NCBI GenBank assembly: GCA_012032775.1
Contig: JAAUQO010000027.1
Span: forward strand, 1-39,421
Direction: 5' to 3'
Source of the DNA: Oscillochloris sp.
GTDB lineage: Bacteria; Chloroflexota; Chloroflexia; Chloroflexales; Chloroflexaceae
DNA: 39,421 nucleotides
Shown here one piece after another: positions 32,011-39,346 of this stretch. The notes under the pieces were generated by a model. It did not search any database and was not told the origin of the DNA. It worked only from the letters and a program-made list of their open reading frames with translations. Within the stretch, counting starts at the first letter, position 1, and every line of letters starts with the position of its first letter. Both the position numbers and the translations under genes were made by a program.

Positions 32011-32958
32011 TTAATCACGTAAGGCCCGGCCGGTATGGTGCAAAAAGACATCGCCCAGACTCGGCCGGGCGACGGTAATGTCGTCTACCCGGTAACCATT
32101 ACCACTGGCCGCCGAGACAACTTCCGCCAGGCGGCGACTGCCGCTATCAACGTAGATTTGCACCATAGCGTTATCGGCATCGGTATCAACCTGAGTCACA
32201 AAGGGAAGTCTGCCGATCTGGGCTGCAAAATGGGCCGGATCGCCCTGGCCGCGCACCCGAATCACATCGGCGCCAAGTTGTGCGACCAGAGTCTCAGGTG
32301 CGCCCTCGGCAACCAATGACCCATGATCGACGATCCCGACCCGCTTCGCCAGAGCCTCGGCCTCGTCCATGTAATGGGTTGTCAGCAGCACCGTCAGCCC
32401 GCCGCGATTGTTCAACATTCTGATGTAATCCCAGATCCCGACCCGATTCTGCGGATCGAGGCCCTGGGTCGGTTCATCAAGAAACAGAATCGTCGGGTCG
32501 GTCATCAGGCCGCGCGCCAGTTCCAGCCGGCGTTTCATCCCACCGGAATAGGTACGTGTACGACGATCGATCGCCTCGTTCAACTGCACCAGATCGACCA
32601 ACTCGCCGATCCGGCGGCGGCGCAGATCGGTTGGCTGGCGGTAGAGCCGGCCATGAATATCGAGGATCTGACGACCGGTCAAATCCTGATCGAGCACGAT
32701 CTCCTGAAACGTCACCCCGATCCGCGCGCGAACCTGATCGGCTTCACGCAGCAAGTCATACCCCGCAACCCGGGCTGTCCCGGCAGTCGGCGGCGTAAGT
32801 GTGGTGAGCATGCTCATGATTGTGGTTTTGCCGGCGCCGTTTGGGCCAAGCAAGGCGTAGATCGCACCTGCCGGCACATGCAAATCAATGCCGGCCACAG
32901 CCGTCAGATCGCCATATCGCTTCACGAGACCTTGCGCCTCGATCGCCAACTCAGCCAT
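32011..32958 (-). CDS. ABC exporter ATP-binding protein (DrrA-like)
   Basis: 315 residues. Walker A GPNGAGKTT (about 38-46), Q-loop FQEI, signature YSGGMKRRLELARGL (about 140), Walker B ILFLDEPTQGLDP and H-loop TTHYMD are all present. The C-terminal DUF4162-like extension (ADVIRVRGQGDPAHFAAQIGRLPFVTQVD) is as in daunorubicin-resistance-type ATPases. It powers export by the adjoining permease; cargo is a drug, lipid or pigment precursor, unknown. It lies 44 bases after padR and 135 before the permease, all in one unit. Upstream ribosome site weak. Confidence 0.93.
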   Translation of the reverse strand: MAELAIEAQGLVKRYGDLTAVAGIDLHVPAGAIYALLGPNGAGKTTIMSMLTTLTPPTAGTARVAGYDLLREADQVRARIGVTFQEIVLDQDLTGRQILDIHGRLYRQPTDLRRRRIGELVDLVQLNEAIDRRTRTYSGGMKRRLELARGLMTDPTILFLDEPTQGLDPQNRVGIWDYIRMLNNRGGLTVLLTTHYMDEAEALAKRVGIVDHGSLVAEGAPETLVAQLGADVIRVRGQGDPAHFAAQIGRLPFVTQVDTDADNAMVQIYVDSGSRRLAEVVSAASGNGYRVDDITVARPSLGDVFLHHTGRALRD

Positions 32959-33002
32959 GGAATCTATCGCTTTCTAGTGAGGATACAGGACACAGAAACC
33001 CG

Positions 33003-33506
33003 TCAGACCTCAGCCCGCAACAGCCGATCAACCCAGGTCAATTCGGCTTCGACATGCAGCAGATGATGCTCCACAATCGGCTGATGATCGTGCGGCAATT
33101 GCGCGGCCAGGCCCATCAACTGCGCCTTATGCGCTTCCAACGCAGCCCGCCGGGCATCCAGCAAGTTGCGCCGTTCTTCGGGTGGAAGCTGGGTTTGAAA
33201 AATCACGCCGATATCTTGTGGAAAGGTTGGGGGCATGTAGGTCGCCAGATTTTCGCGCAGTAACGCCTGAAAGCGCAGTTCACCCGACTCGGTGATCCGA
33301 TAGATCCGGCGCTCGGGCCGATTGCCGGCCCGCCCCGCCTCCTCGCTCACATATCCTTCGCGACAAAGCTTGTCGAGCAGGTAGTACGCCGTTGAACGCT
33401 TCAAATCAACACAAAACGCCATCTGGCGATCGATAAACTCATTCAGTTGGTAGCCATGCATCTCTTGGGCACGTAGCAAGCCGAGCAGCAGTAATTGGCG
33501 ATCCAT
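33003..33506 (-). CDS. PadR-family transcriptional regulator
   Basis: 167 residues. Winged helix at about 1-85 (QLLLLGLLRAQEMHGYQLNEFIDRQM, KRSTAYYLLDKLCREGYVSEEAGRAGNRPERRIYRITESGELRF), then the C-terminal dimerising helices of PadR-s2 type (PEERRNLLDARRAALEAHKAQL, IVEHHLLHVEAELTWVDRLL). PadR proteins often repress an adjoining drug-export operon and release DNA on binding the drug. Here it is first gene of the exporter unit, with a palindrome overlapping its own -10 box. ATG 33506 was chosen on family length; a GTG at 33533 is possible. No strong ribosome site is seen before either. Confidence 0.88.
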   Translation of the reverse strand: MDRQLLLLGLLRAQEMHGYQLNEFIDRQMAFCVDLKRSTAYYLLDKLCREGYVSEEAGRAGNRPERRIYRITESGELRFQALLRENLATYMPPTFPQDIGVIFQTQLPPEERRNLLDARRAALEAHKAQLMGLAAQLPHDHQPIVEHHLLHVEAELTWVDRLLRAEV

Positions 33507-33602
33507 AGGCTGACTTTTCAGGGCGCGACGCACAAGGCTAAGGTTCTAGCCGGGTCGCACACTTGCGGCAAATACAGAACAGCAAATTAGTACACTTCTG
33601 AT

Positions 33603-33618
33603 TACTCAAAACTGAGTA
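33603..33618. promoter_or_regulatory. Palindromic operator of the padR-ABC unit
   Basis: TACTCA (33603-33608), 4 bases, TGAGTA (33613-33618): a perfect inverted repeat that overlaps the -10 box and the likely start point. Predicted PadR autorepression site. Confidence 0.6.
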
Positions 33619-33643
33619 TAGACCCAGTTGGCACTTGTGTCAA
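33615..33643 (-). promoter_or_regulatory. Promoter of the padR-ABC exporter unit
   Basis: Minus strand: TTGACA (33643-33638), 17-base spacer, TATACT (33620-33615): a near-consensus promoter. Confidence 0.7.
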
Positions 33644-33673
33644 ACCGCACAAAGACCGGGGAATCCGCCCCTC

Positions 33674-33702
33674 TTGACAGCCGGAAAACGCCGGTTTATC
33701 AT
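33674..33702 (+). promoter_or_regulatory. Promoter of the TrmB-homogentisate unit
   Basis: TTGACA (33674-33679), 17-base spacer, TATCAT (33697-33702). Divergent to and 30 bases from the padR promoter. Confidence 0.7.
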
Positions 33703-33704
33703 GA

Positions 33705-33722
33705 CACCACTCATTAGTGGTG
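33705..33722. promoter_or_regulatory. Palindromic operator at the start point of the TrmB unit
   Basis: CACCACT (33705-33711), CATT, AGTGGTG (33716-33722), extended by TGA on the left and ACA on the right. It covers the expected start point, so autorepression by the TrmB-type protein is predicted. Confidence 0.6.
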
Positions 33723-33749
33723 ACAATATGCACAAGGAACGTGCAAGTA

Positions 33750-34559
33750 ATGCCGGAGCGTGAGCAACAGATCGAACAGTTGATCGGGCTGGGGTTGAAC
33801 CGTTACGAGGCTGCGGTGTACCTGGCGTTGTTGGGCCGGCAGGGTTTTACGCCGGCTCAGGCAGCGGTTCATAGTGGAGTGCCGCGCCAACGTATCTACG
33901 ACGTGCTGGCCTCGCTCAACGCCCGCGGCCTCTGTTTTGAGCGTCACAGCGAGGGCCAACGGCTCTTCTTTCCGATCGACCCGGCCAGTGCGTTTGCAGC
34001 GTTAATCGAGCAGCGTCGCCGCCAGTTCATGGTGGAAGAACAGCGCATGCAGGCCCAGGCCGACACCCTGAGCACCGCCCTCGGCCCGCTCTTCGCCGCC
34101 GGAAACGACCTCGACGACCCGCTCGAATATATCGATGTCATCCTCGACCGCCGGCGGGTCTCGGAACGGGCGCTCGGCTTAGCCGCCGCCGTCGAACACG
34201 AGATCTGTGTCTGCTTCAAGCGCCCGTTGGTCGGCGATGCGGAAACGAATTTTCAGGAAGTACAGGCACCGCTGGCCCGTGGCTTGCGTTATCGCACGAT
34301 TTACGAGCGCAGTTTGTTCGACGACGAAGAATTGTTGGGCTGGGTGAAGCACTTTATCGCCTGGGGCCAGCAAGCTCGCGTCGTCAACCAGCTCCCGATC
34401 AAGCTCAACCTGTACGACAACCGCGTAGCCCTGCTCTCGCTGCAAGATCCGGTTACCAGCCGGCCCAGCCTGACGGCACTGTGCGTTACCCATCCCAGCT
34501 TCACCAACATGCTTAGCCTCGCCTTTGAAAGCCTCTGGCAACAGGGCGAGGATGTGTAA
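33750..34559 (+). CDS. TrmB-family transcriptional regulator
   Basis: 269 residues. The N-terminal winged helix (about 5-75: QQIEQLIGLGLNRYEAAVYLALLGRQGFTPAQAAVHSGVPRQRIYDVLASLNARGLCFE) is the TrmB HTH; a short coiled linker and a ligand-sensing domain (about 125-260, YIDVILDRRRVSERALGLAAAVEHEICVCFKRPL, LPIKLNLYDNRVALLSLQDPVTSRPSLTALCVTHP) follow. TrmB proteins mostly sense sugars in archaea; here it heads the homogentisate genes (48 bases before hppD), so the effector may be an aromatic acid. ATG 33750 with AAGGAAC upstream; GTG 33741 and ATG 33717 are less suitable, the latter lying in the operator. Confidence 0.85.
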   Translation: MPEREQQIEQLIGLGLNRYEAAVYLALLGRQGFTPAQAAVHSGVPRQRIYDVLASLNARGLCFERHSEGQRLFFPIDPASAFAALIEQRRRQFMVEEQRMQAQADTLSTALGPLFAAGNDLDDPLEYIDVILDRRRVSERALGLAAAVEHEICVCFKRPLVGDAETNFQEVQAPLARGLRYRTIYERSLFDDEELLGWVKHFIAWGQQARVVNQLPIKLNLYDNRVALLSLQDPVTSRPSLTALCVTHPSFTNMLSLAFESLWQQGEDV

Positions 34560-34606
34560 AGACGCAACATCTGCGTCGCGTAGCGTCTCATAATCAAAGG
34601 AGATTC

Positions 34607-35707
34607 ATGATGCGTACTCAAGACCCACTCGATCTGTTCGGCATTGATTATGTCGAGTTTTATGTGAGTAACGCTCGCCAGGCGGCGAATTTCTACCGCA
34701 CCACGCTCGGCCTGACGCCGGTAGCCTATGCCGGGCTTGAGAGCGGCCTGCGCGATCGAACCAGTTATGTGTTGCAGCGCCGCAATGTGCGCTTTATGCT
34801 CACCGCCCCGCTGCTGCCCGATCATCCGATCGCGGCCCATGTTGCGCGCCACGGCGACGGCGTAAAGGATATCGCCCTGCGCGTACGCGATGCCGCAGCC
34901 GCCTACGAAGCCGCCCTTGCCAACGGCGCCACCGGCATAATGAAGCCGACCGTCAGCGAAGATCGACACGGGCGGGTGGTGAAGGCGACGATCGCAACCT
35001 ATGGCGCGACCGTCCATTCCTTTATCGAGCGCGACGGCTATGAAGGCCCGTTTATGCCCGGCTTCCAGGCGATCAGCGAGCGCCCGGCGGCGCCCGAAAC
35101 CGGTATCGCCGCGATCGACCATATCGTCGGGAATGTGGAGTTGGGCGCCATGGAACAGTGGGTCAACTACTATCGCGATGTGCTCGGCTTCAAGCAACTT
35201 ATCCACTTCGACGACCAGGACATCTCGACCGAATATTCGGCGCTGATGTCGAAGGTGATGCAAAACGGCACCGGCAAGGTCAAGTTCCCGATCAACGAGC
35301 CGGCCGAGGGCCGCAAAAAGAGTCAGATCGACGAGTTTTTGCAGTATTATGGTGGTCCGGGCGTACAGCATATCGCCCTTGCGACCGGCGACATTTGCGC
35401 CACTGTCGATGCGCTGCGCGCCGCCGGCATCCCGTTCATCAGCGTGCCAAGTTCCTACTACGACGATCTTGAGGAGCGGGTCGGCAAGATCGACGAGAGC
35501 CGGGCCGCCCTGCAAGAGCGCGGGATTCTGGTGGATCGCGATGAAGAGGGCTACCTGTTGCAGATCTTCAGCCAGCCGCTGCAGGATCGGCCGACCCTCT
35601 TTATCGAGATCATCCAGCGCAAGGGCAGCCGCGGCTTCGGCAAGGGCAACTTCAAGGCGCTCTTCGAGGCGATCGAGCGTGAACAGGACCGGCGCGGGAA
35701 TTTGTAG
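34607..35707 (+). CDS. hppD: 4-Hydroxyphenylpyruvate dioxygenase
   Basis: 366 residues. Converts 4-hydroxyphenylpyruvate to homogentisate (tyrosine breakdown, and tocopherol/plastoquinone-like precursors elsewhere). Two vicinal-oxygen-chelate halves; iron ligands are the His of AAIDHIVGNV (about 164), the His of GVQHIALAT (about 247) and the Glu of LFIEIIQRKG (about 328). Also typical are NEPAEGRKKSQIDEFLQYYGGPG and the terminal GFGKGNFKALFEAIEREQ. Complete in motif and length. AAAGGAG precedes ATG 34607 by 5-6 bases (ATG 34610 also possible). Confidence 0.96.
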   Translation: MMRTQDPLDLFGIDYVEFYVSNARQAANFYRTTLGLTPVAYAGLESGLRDRTSYVLQRRNVRFMLTAPLLPDHPIAAHVARHGDGVKDIALRVRDAAAAYEAALANGATGIMKPTVSEDRHGRVVKATIATYGATVHSFIERDGYEGPFMPGFQAISERPAAPETGIAAIDHIVGNVELGAMEQWVNYYRDVLGFKQLIHFDDQDISTEYSALMSKVMQNGTGKVKFPINEPAEGRKKSQIDEFLQYYGGPGVQHIALATGDICATVDALRAAGIPFISVPSSYYDDLEERVGKIDESRAALQERGILVDRDEEGYLLQIFSQPLQDRPTLFIEIIQRKGSRGFGKGNFKALFEAIEREQDRRGNL

Positions 35708-35727
35708 ATCGTTTTGTCATGATGTAA

Positions 35728-35792
35728 GGGCGAAGCATGCGCCCGCCACTTCATCCGGGCATCAGCACGCATCCGTAGCGCATGCTTCGCCC
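35728..35792. repeat. GGGCGAAGCAT-family inverted repeat, copy 2
   Basis: Perfect 15-bp arms GGGCGAAGCATGCGC (35728-35742) and complement (35778-35792). Between hppD and the fumarylacetoacetase-like gene. Confidence 0.75.
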
Positions 35793-35807
35793 ATACTTGG
35801 AGACACC

Positions 35808-36854
35808 ATGCGTCTCGTCACATTCATACCGCCCGACGGAGTTGCCCGCGCCGGTGCATTACTCGGCCCGACCGTGATCGATCTTGCTTCCGCCGCCCCG
35901 CTTGCGCTTGAGGAGGCCGGCGACTTGCGCTGGGACATGCTCAGCCTGCTGCGCGGCGATCCCGATCAGGCCGAAGTCAATCTGGAGATGGCGGCCGATC
36001 TGGTGGCTGCGGTCGCACAGGTGGCCGGGATCGATTACCAGGCGGCGACCGATCCATTGCTTGAGGATCAATTGATCGCCGACGGCATGTTTGTCGATCT
36101 GAGCGGCGGGATCTCGATCGGCGGCGAGGCGATGGTGTTGCCGCTCGATCAGGTGCGTATCCTTGCGCCGCTGCCGCGCCCGTCCAGCATCCGCGATTTC
36201 TACGCCTTCGAGGAGCATGTCGCCAATGCCCGCCGGCAACGCGGCCTGGAAGTACCCGCCGAATGGTATCGCTTCCCGGCCTTTTACTTCTCGAACCACC
36301 AGGCAGTCTACGGCCCCGGCGACGAGATCGCGATGCCGCGTACCGATGCGCTGGATTATGAATTGGAATTGGCGATTGTGATCGGCAAGGCCGGTCGCGA
36401 TATCGATCCCGAAGACGCGATCGAGCATATCGCCGGCTTTACGATCATGAATGACTGGAGCGCCCGCGACATCCAGGCCGATGAGCGCCCGGTCGGCCTT
36501 GGCCCGGCCAAAGCCAAAGACTTCGCCACATCACTTGGCCCCTGGCTCGTGACGCCCGACGAACTCGAAATCTACGCCGACGAGGGCCGGCTCAACCTGA
36601 CGATGCAGGCCCGCGTGAATGGCTTCGAACGCTCACGCGGCAACTCGGCGCGTATGTATTTCACGATCGGCGACCTGATCGCCCATGCCAGCCGCGATAC
36701 CATGCTTTACCCCGGCGATGTGCTGGGCAGCGGCACCGTCGGCGGCGGCTGTCTGCTCGAACTCACCGCAGGTTACGGGCCGTGGCTGGAGCGCGGCGAT
36801 ATCGTCGAGTTGGAGATCACGGGCCTGGGCATACTACGCAATCGAGTTATTTAG
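35808..36854 (+). CDS. Fumarylacetoacetate hydrolase family protein
   Basis: 348 residues. A N-terminal SH3-like part (about 1-110) precedes the FAH fold. Metal and catalytic features: FYAFEEHVANARR (Glu-His), YELELAIVIGKAGRDI (Glu ligands), GFTIMNDWSARDIQ (Asp ligand region), GPAKAKDFATSLGPWLVT, NGFERSRGNSARMYFTIGDLIAHASRDTMLYPGDVLGSGTVGGGCLLEL. Hydrolyses a 3-keto-acid C-C bond; in this operon fumarylacetoacetate or maleylacetoacetate is the natural candidate. ATG 35808 with TGGAGA upstream. Confidence 0.9.
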   Translation: MRLVTFIPPDGVARAGALLGPTVIDLASAAPLALEEAGDLRWDMLSLLRGDPDQAEVNLEMAADLVAAVAQVAGIDYQAATDPLLEDQLIADGMFVDLSGGISIGGEAMVLPLDQVRILAPLPRPSSIRDFYAFEEHVANARRQRGLEVPAEWYRFPAFYFSNHQAVYGPGDEIAMPRTDALDYELELAIVIGKAGRDIDPEDAIEHIAGFTIMNDWSARDIQADERPVGLGPAKAKDFATSLGPWLVTPDELEIYADEGRLNLTMQARVNGFERSRGNSARMYFTIGDLIAHASRDTMLYPGDVLGSGTVGGGCLLELTAGYGPWLERGDIVELEITGLGILRNRVI

Positions 36855-36860
36855 TTTCTT

Positions 36861-36918
36861 TCCTGCGGCAGCGCGGAAAAGACAGCTTAAAACAGATTGT
36901 TCCACCCTGCCGGAGGCA
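36861..36918. repeat. TGCGGCAGCGC...CCTGCCGGAGGCA element, copy 2
   Basis: CCTGCGGCAGCGCGG at the left, GACAGCTT in the middle, CCCTGCCGGAGGCA at the right, as in copy 1 at 31897-31963. Confidence 0.6.
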
Positions 36919-36987
36919 GATCGAGTCCGTTATGCGCTCGCCTCTTCAGACGACCGCGTAACTTACGTAATTACAAGGAGGACGACG

Positions 36988-38160
36988 ATGCCCTTCTATC
37001 ATCGCCTTGGGGAACTGCCGCGCAAGCGCCATACGCAGTTCCGTCAGCCCGATGGATCGCTTTACAAAGAGCAGGTGATGGGTACCCGCGGTTTCAGCGG
37101 GATCCAGTCGATTGTCTACCATCGCTACGCTCCTACGGCAATCGGCGCTTTTGAGGATTACGGCCCGGTGCAGATTGCGTTGGAGGAGCCGGGGGCGCTG
37201 CGCCATCGTCATTTCCGTACTGCGCAACTCGGTCGCAGCGGTGATGCCGTGCTGGGGCGCCAGCCGATGCTGCATAACCGCGACCTGACGATGAGTATCG
37301 CGCTGCCGAACCAGCCCATGCAACTGGCCGACGGCCGGCCCTACTGGTATCGCAATGGACAGGGCGACGAGGTGTTGTTTGTACATGAGGGCGAGGGCCG
37401 CCTGGAGACGACCTTCGGCACGCTGCCGTTTCGCCGTGGCGATTACCTTGTGATCCCGATCGGCACAACCTGGCGGCTGGAAGCCTCCGGCCCGCTGCGC
37501 TTACTCACGATCGAGGCGCGCGGGGGCAGTATCGAGCCGCCCAGGCGCTATCGCAACGAGTACGGCCAACTGATGGAGCACAGTCCGTTCTGCGAGCGCG
37601 ATATGCGTACCCCGCTCGAACTACCGGCTCACGATGAGCGCGGCGAATTTGCGGTGCTGGTACGAGCCAACGACCGCCACACGGTGCATGTGCTCGATCA
37701 CCACCCGCTCGACACGGTCGGCTGGGATGGATTCTTGTATCCGTATGCCTTCAACATCGAGGATTTTGAGCCGATCACCGGGCGCATCCACCAGCCGCCA
37801 CCGGTGCATCAGACCTTCCAGGGGCCGAATTTTGTGATCTGCTCGTTCGTGCCGCGCCTGTTCGACTATCATCCGCAGGCGATTCCGGCGCCCTACAATC
37901 ACTCCAACGTCGATAGCGACGAAGTGCTCTACTACGTCGAAGGCAATTTTATGTCGCGCCGCGGAATTGAGGAGGCCAGCATCAGCCTGCACCCGAGCGG
38001 ACTGCCCCATGGCCCGCATCCCGGCACCGCCGAAGCCAGTATCGGCAAAGAGCGCACCGAAGAACTCGCCGTCATGGTCGATACCTTCCACCCGCTCTAT
38101 GTCGCCCGTGCCGCTACCCAGATCGAAGATCCTAAATATCCGCTAAGCTGGATCGGATAG
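36988..38160 (+). CDS. hmgA: Homogentisate 1,2-dioxygenase
   Basis: 390 residues, cupin fold with N-terminal sheet domain. Opens the ring of homogentisate to maleylacetoacetate. Recognisable regions: FYHRLGELPRKRHTQFRQPDGSLYKEQVMG at the start, DEVLFVHEGEGRLETTFGTLPFRRGDYLVIPIGTTW in the first cupin half, and the active-site half VICSFVPRLFDYHPQAIPAPYNHSNVDSDEVLYYVEGNF with ISLHPSGLPHGPHPG, which supply the His and Glu iron ligands. Shorter than human-type HGD but normal for this bacterial subgroup. Start at ATG 36988 with AAGGAGG; the same frame is open further upstream, but antiparallel overlap with the FAH gene rules it out. Confidence 0.93.
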   Translation: MPFYHRLGELPRKRHTQFRQPDGSLYKEQVMGTRGFSGIQSIVYHRYAPTAIGAFEDYGPVQIALEEPGALRHRHFRTAQLGRSGDAVLGRQPMLHNRDLTMSIALPNQPMQLADGRPYWYRNGQGDEVLFVHEGEGRLETTFGTLPFRRGDYLVIPIGTTWRLEASGPLRLLTIEARGGSIEPPRRYRNEYGQLMEHSPFCERDMRTPLELPAHDERGEFAVLVRANDRHTVHVLDHHPLDTVGWDGFLYPYAFNIEDFEPITGRIHQPPPVHQTFQGPNFVICSFVPRLFDYHPQAIPAPYNHSNVDSDEVLYYVEGNFMSRRGIEEASISLHPSGLPHGPHPGTAEASIGKERTEELAVMVDTFHPLYVARAATQIEDPKYPLSWIG

Positions 38161-38173
38161 GATCACGGCGTAA

Positions 38174-38209
38174 GGGCGACGCATGTCGCCCACGCGACAT
38201 CCTTCGCCC
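38174..38209. repeat. GGGCGA-family inverted repeat, copy 3
   Basis: GGGCGACGCATGTCGC (38174-38189) and GCGACATCCTTCGCCC (38194-38209), two mismatches, 4-base loop. Between hmgA and the flavin reductase-like gene. Confidence 0.65.
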
Positions 38210-38223
38210 CAAAAGGAACCGTC

Positions 38224-38838
38224 TTGGAGATCAACCCGCAAACCCTCGATCAACGTGAGGTCTACAAGCTCCTGATCGGCTGTGTGGTACCACGCCCGAT
38301 CGCCTGGGTGAGTACGAGCGACGAGGCGGGCAACTATAACCTCGCGCCGTACAGCTTCTTCAACGCCGCCGGCTCGAATCCGCCCACCCTGACGATCGCG
38401 ATCAACTATTCGGCGGCAAAGTCCGGGCGCAAGGATACGCTGCACAATATCCTGACCCTGGGCGAGTTTGTGATCAATATCGTCAGCGAAGAGACGGCAG
38501 CGGCCATGAACGAGACTTCAGCCGATGTGCCGGCCGACGTAGACGAGTTTGCGCTGGCCGGTCTTACGCCCGCGCCAAGCCGGGCCGTACGCCCGCCGCG
38601 CGTCGCCGAGTCGCCGGTGAGTTTTGAGTGTACCCTGCACACAAGTGTGCCGGTGGGTGAAGGGCCGGGCAGCAGCACAATCGTGATTGGGATTGTGCGC
38701 CACATTTACCTGCGCGACGACTTGCTGAACGAGCGCGGATATGTCCAGATCGATCGTCTGCGCCCGATCGGACGGTTGGCCGGCAGCGCCTACTGCCGCA
38801 TCAGCGACATCTTCGACATGCCGAATCGCCGCTCGTGA
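38224..38838 (+). CDS. Flavin reductase-like FMN-binding protein, TTG start
   Basis: 204 residues of the flavin-reductase-like split barrel: LLIGCVVPRPIAWVSTSDEAGNYNLAPYSFFNAAGSNPPTLTIAINYSAAKSGRKDTLHNILTLGEFVINIV is the FMN-binding region. It probably reduces or uses FMN for a partner oxygenase or acts directly on a ring-cleavage product; neither is shown. It follows hmgA by 63 bases and ends the unit. The start is TTG 38224, set by AAAAGGA 7 bases upstream; there is no ATG nearby in frame. Confidence 0.85.
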   Translation: MEINPQTLDQREVYKLLIGCVVPRPIAWVSTSDEAGNYNLAPYSFFNAAGSNPPTLTIAINYSAAKSGRKDTLHNILTLGEFVINIVSEETAAAMNETSADVPADVDEFALAGLTPAPSRAVRPPRVAESPVSFECTLHTSVPVGEGPGSSTIVIGIVRHIYLRDDLLNERGYVQIDRLRPIGRLAGSAYCRISDIFDMPNRRS

Positions 38839-38847
38839 ATGCAGCAT

Positions 38848-38881
38848 TGAGCATGCAGCATGTGCATGGTGCATGCTCAAC
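38848..38881. repeat. Hairpin at the end of the homogentisate unit
   Basis: TTGAGCATGC facing GCATGCTCAA, 10-bp arms, 14-base loop that itself repeats GCATG; preceded by GAATGCAGCATT from 38836. Possible terminator or repeat. Confidence 0.5.
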
Positions 38882-39012
38882 CCCGAACCCGCACCTCGAT
38901 CCGCTCCGCTAGCCACCCGCGCAACTGCGCCCCAACCTGCACCCGGCACAATCGTTCAAACTGCCGTTCGCTCAAACCAACCGCAGCGGCCAGTGTATCG
39001 AAAGGGCAGCAC
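38877..39012 (-). pseudogene. AraC-type HTH fragment
   Basis: The minus strand encodes CCPFDTLAAAVGLSERQFERLCRVQVGAQLRGWLAERIEVRVRG then a stop: the first helices of an AraC-type DNA-binding domain (LAxxxGLSERQFER...VG). No sensor domain or second HTH is found in any frame next to it. Remnant of a deleted regulator, or chance similarity. Confidence 0.4.
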
Positions 39013-39033
39013 ATATTCCGCATTCCTATGACG

Positions 39034-39062
39034 TTGACAGCCCAAAACAAATGAGCTATCCT
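39034..39062 (+). promoter_or_regulatory. Promoter reading to the right edge
   Basis: TTGACA (39034-39039), 17-base spacer, TATCCT (39057-39062). It leads into about 130 bases without a gene, then two small ORFs. Confidence 0.5.
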
Positions 39063-39195
39063 GAAGCACATCAGTGCCATAAATCGATGTGCGAAGTTTG
39101 AATAAACCTCGTTTGAGCGGCGCTAGCGCTGAACCAGGCAGAAACAGATTGCAGCAATCTCGCATGTTGCCTCACGCATTCACTGGAGCAAACCG

Positions 39196-39345
39196 GTGAT
39201 CACTCTGTCAGCTAAAGCAGACAGCTTCCGAGAAGCCGTAGCGCTTCAACAACAGCTTCTCAGGCAACGCTTGCGGCAACCCGCTACGTTCATACCTGAC
39301 GGCTCGATCCGAGCCATGAAGTTGCACCATACAAGGAACACCTGA
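39196..39345 (+). CDS. Possible small protein, 49 residues
   Basis: GTG 39196 has TGGAG 7 bases upstream; the product reads ITLSAKADSFREAVALQQQLLRQRLRQPATF, mostly amphipathic helix, then a basic tail. The stop TGA at 39343 lies one base before the next ATG, an operon-like junction. No family known. Confidence 0.35.
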   Translation: MITLSAKADSFREAVALQQQLLRQRLRQPATFIPDGSIRAMKLHHTRNT

Positions 39346-39346
39346 C

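Noticed and set aside
34301..35515. 404-codon minus-strand ORF opposite hppD
   Set aside because: Covers the 3' end of the regulator and hppD antisense; no recognisable motif.
36685..36987. Upstream extension of the homogentisate dioxygenase frame
   Set aside because: Overlaps the FAH-like gene in another frame and passes through the 36861-36918 repeat; ATG 36988 has AAGGAGG.
38877..39012. Functional AraC regulator of the homogentisate genes
   Set aside because: Only part of one HTH is present, and the unit already has a complete TrmB regulator.
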